Shown: one piece after another, positions 30,101 through 38,052 of the stretch
Position numbering within the stretch: position 1 is the first letter of the stretch
How the letters are laid out: the number at the start of each line of letters is the position of its first letter
Assembly (NCBI GenBank): GCA_015272195.1
Contig: JACYMC010000149.1
Coordinates: 1-42,062, forward strand
Length of the DNA stretch: 42,062 bases
Source: Candidatus Sericytochromatia bacterium
GTDB lineage: Bacteria > Cyanobacteriota > Sericytochromatia > UBA7694
Reading direction: 5' to 3'
The notes under the pieces: model-generated
Databases searched by the model: none
Seen by the model: only the letters and a program-made list of their open reading frames with translations
Told to the model about the DNA's origin: nothing
Translations under genes and position numbers: made by a program

Positions 30101-30287
30101 GCTTCGATTTATCAATACAGGCGTTCAAAGCATGAGACAAACCACCGGAATTCAGTTTCCTCCCCTGAATATGCAACAATTTCAAAACGTACTGGTTCAG
30201 GCCGCTGAAACCGAAATTACAGGCAGGCCACCGTCTTATCAACACGAGATCATGCATGCCCTTGAAGGCGCCCGTTATACCGGCTGA
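27174..30287 (+). CDS. Large toxin/effector-like protein with HEIGH zincin motif and peptidoglycan-binding-like motif
   Basis: VVHEIGHLWEAEL (H codon at 28899), downstream NAEEDFAEASRVF, PG-binding-like 'ELSTDGLLGPQTRQVVMGFEAALGL'. No obvious signal peptide. AAAGGA-type RBS upstream of ATG 27174. Confidence 0.8.
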   Translation: MSKRHGYHATREREKPMQVQRPGTGPLTSPIPPQRPETLRQPEATGTSPPAADNGPGIDNQTQVYGETVIENPGAIQFPTGQTGTSPLNPMRERYLNTLDSLIMQGVAPTDEQNTAQFLSETLGFQNPQMMMHHLRNLSPAQKTQLMDNLRSQLSQRQDLPDSAITQAFESVFTEGINALAAQHGAPPPRFEGQGWSVAARASVYNAMHTIQSQSPERLATVLERPGLDPQGSRRPLTFNRESQPPSRSNPDRFMDGLTDSSLIAKAEPNNGAITLYDTAISGDHTELTRNIVGKMDLLSRIDPQNGRELSPVYTQSELQERGLTQQANENTIDQVVRLRQTLQGDWAQRFGGWENMQQAMNFVIRFRGLDNPAVVNPPMQLVPENGNANDPQTIAMIQRMGVRNLHQVMARMEQQDAVAQVQGFLAENAPPGSAARELSTDGLLGPQTRQVVMGFEAALGLNTLRERIEDDPDIPEARKIELVQYMNEQFGRLAAGQPSAQITRDVTQHIRALLAEEGLEMAPHTRSGLESDLQNMRALGDGHFDRQSAENLVKSWFNVMDSGQGQDLAEQLVVHEIGHLWEAELNTNTDLNIRRNWSQFFNSEQPPGEIGHSMSHVAQNNYNDRLHNDHTAASAYGAINAEEDFAEASRVFSYDPQRLMRRSMTKFLVMNSLNGSPYNTEQIRSMAAECGYRPEDILQRLDSILGHGNQPLNFTLPLSQRLNTDYAELRSQLQSAAGTGSTMGTPPDTTTPTSSPPFMNIMGAATAAAEVVAVTAENTAVTPGERFEQLSTRYTELYQQLRQPVTNRAAIEAEIQQLNQEVLSQDDPQLSTILERHGLSDTPESGRAFVAALAIYRATGEFDRDAHPDIAQHLHPGIDLALQNPHLQEALTNRSFEVNTLFERSLDFGRQGIENFAQIQRAFEIPGHRQMEGIRTEIRNLVTAFRSNQISEIEFQQRLRGVFQEPRSQSTMSSMLRFINTGVQSMRQTTGIQFPPLNMQQFQNVLVQAAETEITGRPPSYQHEIMHALEGARYTG

Positions 30288-30991
30288 GTGCTTAAGAGCT
30301 GATTGGCCTGCGCCAGGGAGCTGAAAGTCCCGGCATCGGTCCACCAGCCCTGCAAAAAATCATAACCCAGCTGCTGCCGGGCCAGATAAAGATTGTTGAC
30401 GTCGGTGATCTCCAGCTCATTGCGCCAGGAAGGTCTCAGCTGGCGAATCAGGTCAAACACCTGGGCATCATAAAAATAAATGCCGGTGACCGCATATTGT
30501 GAAGGGGGATTGGCGGGTTTTTCTTCAATGCGTACAATCTTGTCTTGCGCAAATGCCGGCACCCCAAAGCGTGAAGGGTCCGAAACGCTTTTCAGCAGTA
30601 AACGGGCGCCCACGGCCTGCTGCCGATAGGCTGCCACAAAGGGCATCAGATCATCCTGAAAGATATTGTCACCCAGCAGCACCACCATCTGGTCGCTGCC
30701 GACAAAAGCCTCTGCCAGAGCCAAAGCCTGAGCGATGCCACCGGCTTCGTCCTGTACCCGGTAAGTCAGCTGACAGCCAAACTCCCGCCCGCTGCCCAGC
30801 GCACCGACCACCGCCCCCATATGCTCTAAACCGGTGACCACAAGCACTTCGCTAATGCCTGCGGCGACCAATTTGCGCAGGGGATGATAAATCATGGGCT
30901 CAGAGCCCACGGGCAAAAGATGTTTATTGGTGACTTTGGTTAAAGGGTACAGTCGCGAGCCCGTACCCCCGGCCAGAATAATGCCTTTCAT
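30275..30991 (-). CDS. Sugar-1-phosphate nucleotidyltransferase (RmlA-like)
   Basis: 'MKGIILAGGTGSRLYPLTKVTNKHLLPVGSEPMIYHPLRKL', 'LLGDNIF', 'IEEKPANPPSQYAVTGIYFYD'. Confidence 0.94.
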   Translation of the reverse strand: MKGIILAGGTGSRLYPLTKVTNKHLLPVGSEPMIYHPLRKLVAAGISEVLVVTGLEHMGAVVGALGSGREFGCQLTYRVQDEAGGIAQALALAEAFVGSDQMVVLLGDNIFQDDLMPFVAAYRQQAVGARLLLKSVSDPSRFGVPAFAQDKIVRIEEKPANPPSQYAVTGIYFYDAQVFDLIRQLRPSWRNELEITDVNNLYLARQQLGYDFLQGWWTDAGTFSSLAQANQLLSTQPV

Positions 30992-33669
30992 AAGCGCGCA
31001 AAATCTTTCTCAGACCAGGGCAGTGCTGGCCCTGCTGTAATCAGGGTATAGTTACGGGTGTGCAGATGCTGCCGTGCCACCTGCTGCAAACGCCCGGTAT
31101 CCAGGGCTTCCAGTGCAGCTGTCCAGGCCTTCAGATCACTGTCAGGCCAGGCATAATAATCCCGCTGCAACAAAAAATCACAGCGCTGGGCATTGGTTTC
31201 CAGCGCAAAGAGGCGCTGTCCCCAGAGTGCTGCACGGGCCATTTCCAGCTCCCGTGGCGTCACCCCCTCCTGCTGCACGCGCCGGATCTCAGCCAGCACC
31301 CCCTGAACACAGGCATGCACCTTATCGGGGGCACACTCCAGCTCAGCCTGAACCAGGCCCGGATGCAAATGAGCCCCCAGGCTGGCACTCCAGGAAACAT
31401 AATAGGCCAGGCCCTGTTCTTCACGCAGCGCGTGAGGAATACGGGCCGCAAAGCCTGAACCTGAACCCAGAATCACCTCCAGCACCAGCAGCGCCAAAAA
31501 GTCCGGGTGCTGACGCGATACCCCCAGATGCCCCATCACCAGTGTCACCTGATCCCGCTCTGGCAAGAGCAGATGCCGATAACAAAAGCCACTGCCCGCC
31601 TGAAACGTCATGGATGCCAGGGCCGGCTGCTGTTGCGTTCCGGGTGCCCACTGGCCCAGCGCCTGCACCACCCGGTCGGACCAGTCTGCAGGCAGTGCGC
31701 CAGCCAGAAACAGAGCTGCAGACTGCGGCTGATAATGCTGGGCGTAAAAAGCCTGCACATCTTCTGTTGTCAGTGTTTGCAGGGTTTCCTCACGGCCTTC
31801 GGTGCTTTCAGCCAGGGGCGTGTTGGCATAAAGGGCCTGCACAAAGGCACGGCCCACCTGATAAGAAGGGCTTTCTTCGGCCTGGGCCAGGCCCACCAGC
31901 GCCAGATGGCGCAGCTTGTCAAACTCAGCAGCCGCCAGCAGTGGTTCACACACCGCCTCAGTCAGCAGCTCCAGAGCCGGTGCAAAGGCTTCACTGAGAC
32001 CTTCCATTTGCAGAACGACCCCACGGTAACCACAAAAGACATCCAGGCTGACCCCCAATTGATCAAGGGCCTGAGCAAAATCTGGGGCCGAACGCTGATG
32101 GGTCCCCTTCATCAGCAGGGCCAGCGTCAGGCTGGCCACGCCACGCTGGGCCGGCGTTTCATAAAAAACACCGGCGGGCAAAAGCAACTCCATGCAAAAG
32201 ATCGGCCGGCGCGTATTGGCATGGGCCCAGACCCGCAGCCCATTGGCGAGCGTGTGCGCTGAAGCCGGCAGATCAGGCCAGCGGGGTGGAACCGATTCAG
32301 GCCAGGGCAATGCTTCAGACACCGGCGGTGCAGAGGCCGGACGGTGCCGGCGCAGACTGCGCGTCAGACGGGCCGGTTCTGAAGGGGGTTCGGTCTGTGG
32401 TTCTTCCGTTTCGGCTGCAGCATCGGGCAATAGCCAGCCCAGGGTGAGTCGCTCTGGATCCAGCCAGCGCTGCAGCGCCTGCTGCAATTGCTCAGGTGTG
32501 ATGGCCTGCAGACGACTGACATAGGCATAAAAATCCTCAGGCTGCCCCGTGGTCAGGACTTCGCCGGCCCACTGGGCCAGGCCTTCGGTGGTTTCCTGTG
32601 ACAGATAAAAATCTGTCAGACATTGCCGGCGGGCGCGCTCCAGCTCGGCAGGCTGAATGCCCGCATCAAGCAGCTGTTGCAAGACCTCAAAAAAAGCCTG
32701 CTCCAGCGCATCAGGTGCGGCCTTCAGGCGGGCATCCAGCTGTACCCAGAACAGATAAGGTTCACGGGTTTCAAAGAGCACCGAGCTGACACTGCTGGCC
32801 AGCTGTTTTTGCTCAACCAGCACCTGCTGCAGCCGGCTGCTCCAGCCCTCGCTAAACAGATACTGAAACAGATTCAAGGCCAGATAATCCGGATCGGCAA
32901 AGGCCGGGGCCGGCCAGGCCAGCACCAGCCGCGCCACCTGAACATCTTCACGTTTCAGCGTCAGGCGGCGCTGACCCTGGGGCGCTTCTTCTTTTAAGTG
33001 CGGGCGCGGCGGCGCCGGCGGACCCGCCGGAATCTGCCCCAGGGTCCCCTCCACCTGCTCCAGGGCATCTTCAGGCAGATCCCCGACCAGCAACAGCAAA
33101 GCCTGGTTGGGGTGATAATAGCGATCATAATGGGAACGCAGGGTTTCAGGGCTGCAGGCCTGAATATCTTCAGGCCAGCCCAGCACCGGGTAACGGTAGG
33201 CATGGCGCAAGAGCGCCAGCTGATTGAGTTGCTCCCAGAGCAATTCTTCGGGATCATCCGCAGCCGTCTGCCATTCTTCGAGAATCACGGCCCGCTCCGT
33301 ATTCAGCTCGTCGGCATCCAGACGGGCGCCACGCATCCGATCGGCTTCAATCTCCAGCGCCAGTCGCCAGTGCGGCGCGGGCAGCTGAAACAGATAGGCT
33401 GTGGCATCCAGCGAGGTAAAGGCATTGTTACAGCCGCCACAGGCCAGGGTCAGGCGATCCAGATCACCGGACCCAAAACGCTGAGAGCCTTTAAACAGCA
33501 TGTGCTCCAGAAAGTGTGAATAGCCCGTAATACCCGGCGCTTCATCGCCAGATCCCACGCGGTACCAGAGCATACTGGTCACCAGCGGCAGGCTGGTGTC
33601 GCGGTAAAGCCAGACGTCCAGACCATTGGCCAGGCGCCGCTGAGACCAGGCCGCCAGAAAATCAGTCAT
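30988..33669 (-). CDS. Fused two-domain M16 family zinc peptidase
   Basis: HFLEHMLFKGSQRF (HxxEH) in the first half; a second M16-like repeat lacks HxxEH ('VASLTLALLMKGTHQRSAPDFAQALDQLG'). Confidence 0.94.
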   Translation of the reverse strand: MTDFLAAWSQRRLANGLDVWLYRDTSLPLVTSMLWYRVGSGDEAPGITGYSHFLEHMLFKGSQRFGSGDLDRLTLACGGCNNAFTSLDATAYLFQLPAPHWRLALEIEADRMRGARLDADELNTERAVILEEWQTAADDPEELLWEQLNQLALLRHAYRYPVLGWPEDIQACSPETLRSHYDRYYHPNQALLLLVGDLPEDALEQVEGTLGQIPAGPPAPPRPHLKEEAPQGQRRLTLKREDVQVARLVLAWPAPAFADPDYLALNLFQYLFSEGWSSRLQQVLVEQKQLASSVSSVLFETREPYLFWVQLDARLKAAPDALEQAFFEVLQQLLDAGIQPAELERARRQCLTDFYLSQETTEGLAQWAGEVLTTGQPEDFYAYVSRLQAITPEQLQQALQRWLDPERLTLGWLLPDAAAETEEPQTEPPSEPARLTRSLRRHRPASAPPVSEALPWPESVPPRWPDLPASAHTLANGLRVWAHANTRRPIFCMELLLPAGVFYETPAQRGVASLTLALLMKGTHQRSAPDFAQALDQLGVSLDVFCGYRGVVLQMEGLSEAFAPALELLTEAVCEPLLAAAEFDKLRHLALVGLAQAEESPSYQVGRAFVQALYANTPLAESTEGREETLQTLTTEDVQAFYAQHYQPQSAALFLAGALPADWSDRVVQALGQWAPGTQQQPALASMTFQAGSGFCYRHLLLPERDQVTLVMGHLGVSRQHPDFLALLVLEVILGSGSGFAARIPHALREEQGLAYYVSWSASLGAHLHPGLVQAELECAPDKVHACVQGVLAEIRRVQQEGVTPRELEMARAALWGQRLFALETNAQRCDFLLQRDYYAWPDSDLKAWTAALEALDTGRLQQVARQHLHTRNYTLITAGPALPWSEKDFARL

Positions 33670-34147
33670 GCTGTGCCGGGGATTTACCCGTGGTTTTTAA
33701 AATCACCAGCGCCAGACCGCCAAACAGGGTCAGCATCGAGAACACAAAGATCAGCAGGCCCGAAAGCGGAAAGCCGCCATGGCGCACCGAGATCTGCAGG
33801 GTCAGCTTGACTGCTTCAAAACCCTCGATAGCCGGGGCTTCTGCCGTTAAAATAGTGATGCCGGCAGCTGTAGGTGTCCATTCTACCGTGCCAAAGTCAT
33901 TGGGGGGCGGCAGCACTTCTTCTTTGCTGACATCGCTGTTGGGCCGATAGGTGACCTTCACCTGAAAACGCTCCAGTTCAGGGTAAGACGCGTGGCTAAT
34001 CAAGACCCGCACGGGTTCACCCACCAGAGGATACTGCACCCCGTCCAGGCCCAGGGTCGGACGCTCTTCAGTAGCCGCAGCCCCTGCGATCACACCGGCC
34101 AGACCGACGAACACGATCAGGCCAAGAACAAACAAACGCAAGCGCAT
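33662..34147 (-). CDS. Membrane protein with Ig-like extracytoplasmic domain, hypothetical
   Basis: N-terminal and C-terminal TM segments, central beta-rich region 'YPLVGEPVRVLISHASYPELERFQVKVTY'. Start placed at the TGATG overlap with the upstream gene. Confidence 0.65.
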   Translation of the reverse strand: MRLRLFVLGLIVFVGLAGVIAGAAATEERPTLGLDGVQYPLVGEPVRVLISHASYPELERFQVKVTYRPNSDVSKEEVLPPPNDFGTVEWTPTAAGITILTAEAPAIEGFEAVKLTLQISVRHGGFPLSGLLIFVFSMLTLFGGLALVILKTTGKSPAQHD

Positions 34148-35691
34148 CAGAGCTGTTCCTCCTGCAGCGGGTATTCTCGCGAGAAGGTCAGCAGGGCTGA
34201 GAGCAATCCCCCGCCGGCCAGCCAGATCAGAAAGCACAGAACCGGCAGCCAGGGCTGAAAGCCTTTGATGACGTAATTATGACCATAAATGCCGCCAAAC
34301 TCCTGCCAGGCAGAAGAGGCCAGAATATAAATCAGTACAGCGGGAATCACCCATTTGACAAAGACATCAAACAGGGCTGGCAGATGCAAAGAAGCATGCT
34401 GATTGATGCGAGCCCGCAGCTTGTCTGCGCCAAAGAACCAGCCCACGATCACACACTCTACCAGCCCACCCAGCAGCAGGCCATAAGAGAAGGCCCAGTG
34501 ATCGATCAGATCCAGCAGGGTCAGGCCCAGCGTACCGTTGGAGTCCAGGCCCGGATCCACCACAAAGGGCAGGGCAAAAGCAGCTGAGCCCATGATTCCC
34601 AGACCGCCAATCAAAGGGACAAGGTGGCGGCGGGACATGCCAAACTTGTCGATCAGGGCTGACATGGGGGCTTCGACCAGCGAAACGCTGGAGCTGATAC
34701 CGGCCAGCAAGAGCAGCACAAAGAACAACACCCCAAAGCCCTGTACCACCAGCATGCCACCCGGCATCTGGGCAATACCCTGGGGAATCACAAAGAAGGT
34801 CATACTGAGGGTGCTGGCCTGGGGTACAATCGCAAAGCTGAACAGCATGGTAAAAACCGCAATCCCGGCCAGAAACTCAAAACAGCAGTTCATAAAGCTG
34901 ATGATCAGGGGGTTACCGACCTGATCCGCGTCTTTGGGCAGATAGGAGGCATAAGCCGTCATCACCCCAAAACCCAGTGAGAGCGTAAAAAAGATCTGAC
35001 TGAAGGCCCCTTTCCAGATCGCAATGTCTTTCATGGCCTCAAAATTGGGCGTAAACAAGAGATAAAGGCCTTCCAGACCCTGGGGCAGGGTCAGCCCCCG
35101 CACAATCAGAAAGAGCATAAACAGCCACATCAGGGGCAGAAAAATACGATTAATGCGCTCAATCTGACTGACGCCTCGCAGAATAATCACCAGATTGGCC
35201 ACCCAGATGATCACCACAAAAGCCAGCGGCAGCCAGCCTGAAATCATGTCAAAAAAGTAACCCATGGGGTTGGGCAGACTCTTCACCGCAGGAAAAGCTG
35301 TCAGAGCCTGCTCAGGCTGCCAGAGCGTGCCCAGCGCACCGATCAGCATGCCAAAAGTCCAGCTCAGAATCGTAATATAGTACATGGTGACCAGAAAGGC
35401 GCTGACCAGGGCAAACCAGCCCCAGAACTCGCCAAAGCGGCCCGCCAGACGGTGTAGTGAAGGCGGAAAAGCCCGGCGCGTCAGGCTGCCCAGTCCCAAC
35501 TCTACAATCATCACCGGGATCCCAATAGTAAACAGGGCAATCAGATAGGGCAGATAAAAAGCACCTGCGCCATACTTATAAGCATTGGCACCAAAAAAGA
35601 CAATATTGCCCAGACCAATGGCAGAACCTGCCGCAGCCAGAATAAATCCCAGACGGGATTGCCATTGTCCACGCGCCTCTGTGTTTGCCAT
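34147..35691 (-). CDS. Sodium-dependent neurotransmitter-symporter family (NSS/SNF) transporter
   Basis: 'QWQSRLGFILAAAGSAIGLGNIVFFGANAYKYGAGAFYLPYLIALFTIGIPVMIVELGLG' is the NSS signature; multiple TM helices. Confidence 0.95.
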   Translation of the reverse strand: MANTEARGQWQSRLGFILAAAGSAIGLGNIVFFGANAYKYGAGAFYLPYLIALFTIGIPVMIVELGLGSLTRRAFPPSLHRLAGRFGEFWGWFALVSAFLVTMYYITILSWTFGMLIGALGTLWQPEQALTAFPAVKSLPNPMGYFFDMISGWLPLAFVVIIWVANLVIILRGVSQIERINRIFLPLMWLFMLFLIVRGLTLPQGLEGLYLLFTPNFEAMKDIAIWKGAFSQIFFTLSLGFGVMTAYASYLPKDADQVGNPLIISFMNCCFEFLAGIAVFTMLFSFAIVPQASTLSMTFFVIPQGIAQMPGGMLVVQGFGVLFFVLLLLAGISSSVSLVEAPMSALIDKFGMSRRHLVPLIGGLGIMGSAAFALPFVVDPGLDSNGTLGLTLLDLIDHWAFSYGLLLGGLVECVIVGWFFGADKLRARINQHASLHLPALFDVFVKWVIPAVLIYILASSAWQEFGGIYGHNYVIKGFQPWLPVLCFLIWLAGGGLLSALLTFSREYPLQEEQL

Positions 35692-35735
35692 CTGAATCCT
35701 TTATAGTTTGTATCCTGATCTCAAAAATGCGTCAG

Positions 35736-35761
35736 CTGTTCCTGTGTGCAGGCAGGAACAG
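35736..35761. promoter_or_regulatory. Perfect 9-bp inverted repeat in the divergent intergenic region
   Basis: CTGTTCCTG-tgtgcagg-CAGGAACAG. Confidence 0.5.
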
Positions 35762-35803
35762 ATCGCGGTTGTGATATCATAGCATAGGACCCGTAAAGGT
35801 CTG

Positions 35804-36574
35804 TTGACCCAGTCACATTTGGAGCAAAGCGTCGCGTGCATGGCCGAATCCATCAACAAGACAGAAAGCACTGTACATCTGGATCCTGAAGCCGTTGTAC
35901 GGGAATTCGCCAGTCTGGTTTACAAAATCGCACGGGGGCTCTCCCGGCGCACGGTAGACCCGATTGAAGATCTCGTACAAGTGGGTATGATTGGCCTGCT
36001 CGAAGCCCAGCGCCGTTTTGACAGCAGCCAGAACGCCTCTTTTAAGACCTATGCCACCCACTTTATCACCGGCCATATTCGCCATTACCTGCGCGATAAA
36101 CAGCAACTGCTCAAAGGCCCCCGCTCTTTACAGGAACTGGCTTACCGGGTTCAGACCTGTGAGCGCAGGCTCAAACAGCAGCTCAAACGCGAGCCCGGCC
36201 CTGAAGATATTGCTGCTGAACTGGAGCTGCCCCTCAGCAGCGTAGAAGAAGCCCTGACCTATCTGCAGCAGATGCGCATGCTCTGGCTGGATCAAAGCTA
36301 CACCGATCAAGAGCAGGAACACCAGACCCTGATGGATACCCTGACCGAAGATGACGAAAATCCCCAGAGCCAGATGGACACCCGCATTTATATCGAATCC
36401 GGCATTCGTCAGCTGCCGGAGCTGGACCAGCAATTGCTGTTTCTGCGCTATTTTGAAGACCTGACCCAGGCCGTGATTGCCCAGCAACTGCAGATGTCAC
36501 AGATGGATGTCTGCCGCAAACTCAAACAGGCCGAAAAAAAGCTGCGCAAACTGCTGCAGGAGCAGCCCCGCTGA
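35804..36574 (+). CDS. RNA polymerase sigma-70 family factor (SigB/F/G-like)
   Basis: 'DPIEDLVQVGMIGLLEAQRRFDSSQNASFKTYATHFITGHIRHYLRDKQQLLKGPRS' and region 4 'LPELDQQLLFLRYFEDLTQAVIAQQLQMSQMDVCRKLKQAEKKLRKLL'. Start uncertain (TTG 35804 or ATG 35840). Confidence 0.93.
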   Translation: MTQSHLEQSVACMAESINKTESTVHLDPEAVVREFASLVYKIARGLSRRTVDPIEDLVQVGMIGLLEAQRRFDSSQNASFKTYATHFITGHIRHYLRDKQQLLKGPRSLQELAYRVQTCERRLKQQLKREPGPEDIAAELELPLSSVEEALTYLQQMRMLWLDQSYTDQEQEHQTLMDTLTEDDENPQSQMDTRIYIESGIRQLPELDQQLLFLRYFEDLTQAVIAQQLQMSQMDVCRKLKQAEKKLRKLLQEQPR

Positions 36575-36582
36575 GCATGCCC

Positions 36583-38052
36583 TCAGCCATAGAGCAGGGT
36601 AATGTTGATGCGCCAATTCAGGTACTCTGGCGCAAAATCAAAGCTATCGGTAGCATGAAACAGGCGGGAATCAAACAGCACGGCCCGGTTCTGACGATAG
36701 GGCACGCGGGTCACACCGGCCTGCTGGGCAGCCAGAAAAGCCTCTGTTCGGTCCGTGTCATGGTTATAGTCTTCAAAATCCCAGTCAGCTGGCGCCTTGG
36801 CATGGTAAACCAGCAGGCCGCCAGTCTCAGGGTTACGGTTAGCGCTGTCAGGGGTCACCCAGAAATTCAGGTTGATCCGCGCGCCATCAGCATGCACCTG
36901 AATACCCTGCTGGGCTTCTGAATCGTATTTATAAGCCCACATGTGCTTCAGCGGCGCGCCCTGAATCACCTCAGGCAAAGCCTGCTGCACGGCTTCGGCC
37001 ACCTGATACAGCAAACCACAATTAAAACCATCGTCCATATAGGCTCCCAGATAGGCACCAGGTCGGGCATCATCGTGCCAGATGGCTGACTTCTGGCAAA
37101 AATGCAGCAGGGCTTCGGTGGCATCGGGCTGCAGCAAATCATCAATCACCACCAGTCCCGGTTCTGCGCTCAGATAGTCCTGCTGAATCCTGGCCCAGTC
37201 GAGCGCAGGATTGAGTACCTTACGCGGAAAAGCAGGCACCGGCGCAATATAAAAATTGCGGCCGTGCAGCAAGTGAATACGCTGGTGCTGGGCCTTGCTG
37301 AGCTGAATTTTATCCGCCCCTGCGGGTACGTCAGCCAGCAAAGCCTGATAGGCTGCCAGCAAGGGCTCAAAACGGGCCGAGAGGTAGTTGCCCTGCAGTA
37401 AAAAAGTCAGCTGTGCCGCATCATGGCGCAGCTTGGTCAGTGAAGTTTCCAGTGAGCGGATCTGGGGGGGCAGTGGATCTTCTTCGGGAATATGTTCCGG
37501 CAGATCATTCCAGGCCACCCCGCGGCGGATGCGGTACGCGCGGTCAAAATCATGCAGGGCCTGCTCCCATTGCCCCTGCTGCAAAGCCAGATGGGCCAGC
37601 TCCACCCGCGGCTGGTCCAGATCCAGGCCCAGCGCCAGGGCCTGTTCAAACAGATAGCGTGCTCTGGCATATTGGCGCTGCTCACGCAGCATTGCCCCCC
37701 ACTCACAGTAAAGCGCTGGATTACCGGGGGTCATGCGCAGCGCCCACTGAAAATGACTTTCAGCCCGGAGCGGATTGCGCTGACGCCAGTACAAGCCCAG
37801 ACGCTCATGCAGACCCGCTAGCGCCAGGCTCAGCAAGCGCAAGGCCGCCAGCAACATCACAAACTGCAGCAAACCAACAGGAAAAGACTGGGTCTGCTGG
37901 GGCGCATCCACAAAGAAAATCAGGCGTACACAAAAAGCGCTGACCAGTACCCCTGCCAGCCCAAAAGCCAGCCAGCTCAACACCAGCAACAGTTGCAGTG
38001 AGCGGTATTGCTGCAGCAGCGTTAAGAAAACAGCGCGGAAAGATCTTGCCAT
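36583..38052 (-). CDS. Membrane-anchored TPR protein with C-terminal 2OG-Fe(II) oxygenase domain
   Basis: N-terminal TM segments; TPR 'AESHFQWALRMTPGNPALYCEWGAMLREQRQYARARYLFEQAL'; oxygenase motif HADGARINLNFW (HxD) ... LFHATD...WRINITLLYG. Start placed at ATG 38052. Confidence 0.82.
   Translation of the reverse strand: MARSFRAVFLTLLQQYRSLQLLLVLSWLAFGLAGVLVSAFCVRLIFFVDAPQQTQSFPVGLLQFVMLLAALRLLSLALAGLHERLGLYWRQRNPLRAESHFQWALRMTPGNPALYCEWGAMLREQRQYARARYLFEQALALGLDLDQPRVELAHLALQQGQWEQALHDFDRAYRIRRGVAWNDLPEHIPEEDPLPPQIRSLETSLTKLRHDAAQLTFLLQGNYLSARFEPLLAAYQALLADVPAGADKIQLSKAQHQRIHLLHGRNFYIAPVPAFPRKVLNPALDWARIQQDYLSAEPGLVVIDDLLQPDATEALLHFCQKSAIWHDDARPGAYLGAYMDDGFNCGLLYQVAEAVQQALPEVIQGAPLKHMWAYKYDSEAQQGIQVHADGARINLNFWVTPDSANRNPETGGLLVYHAKAPADWDFEDYNHDTDRTEAFLAAQQAGVTRVPYRQNRAVLFDSRLFHATDSFDFAPEYLNWRINITLLYG

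Noticed and set aside
31074-31997. 307-aa plus-strand Pro/Ala-rich ORF
   Set aside because: Antisense to the M16 peptidase; composition typical of an off-frame reading of GC-rich coding DNA.
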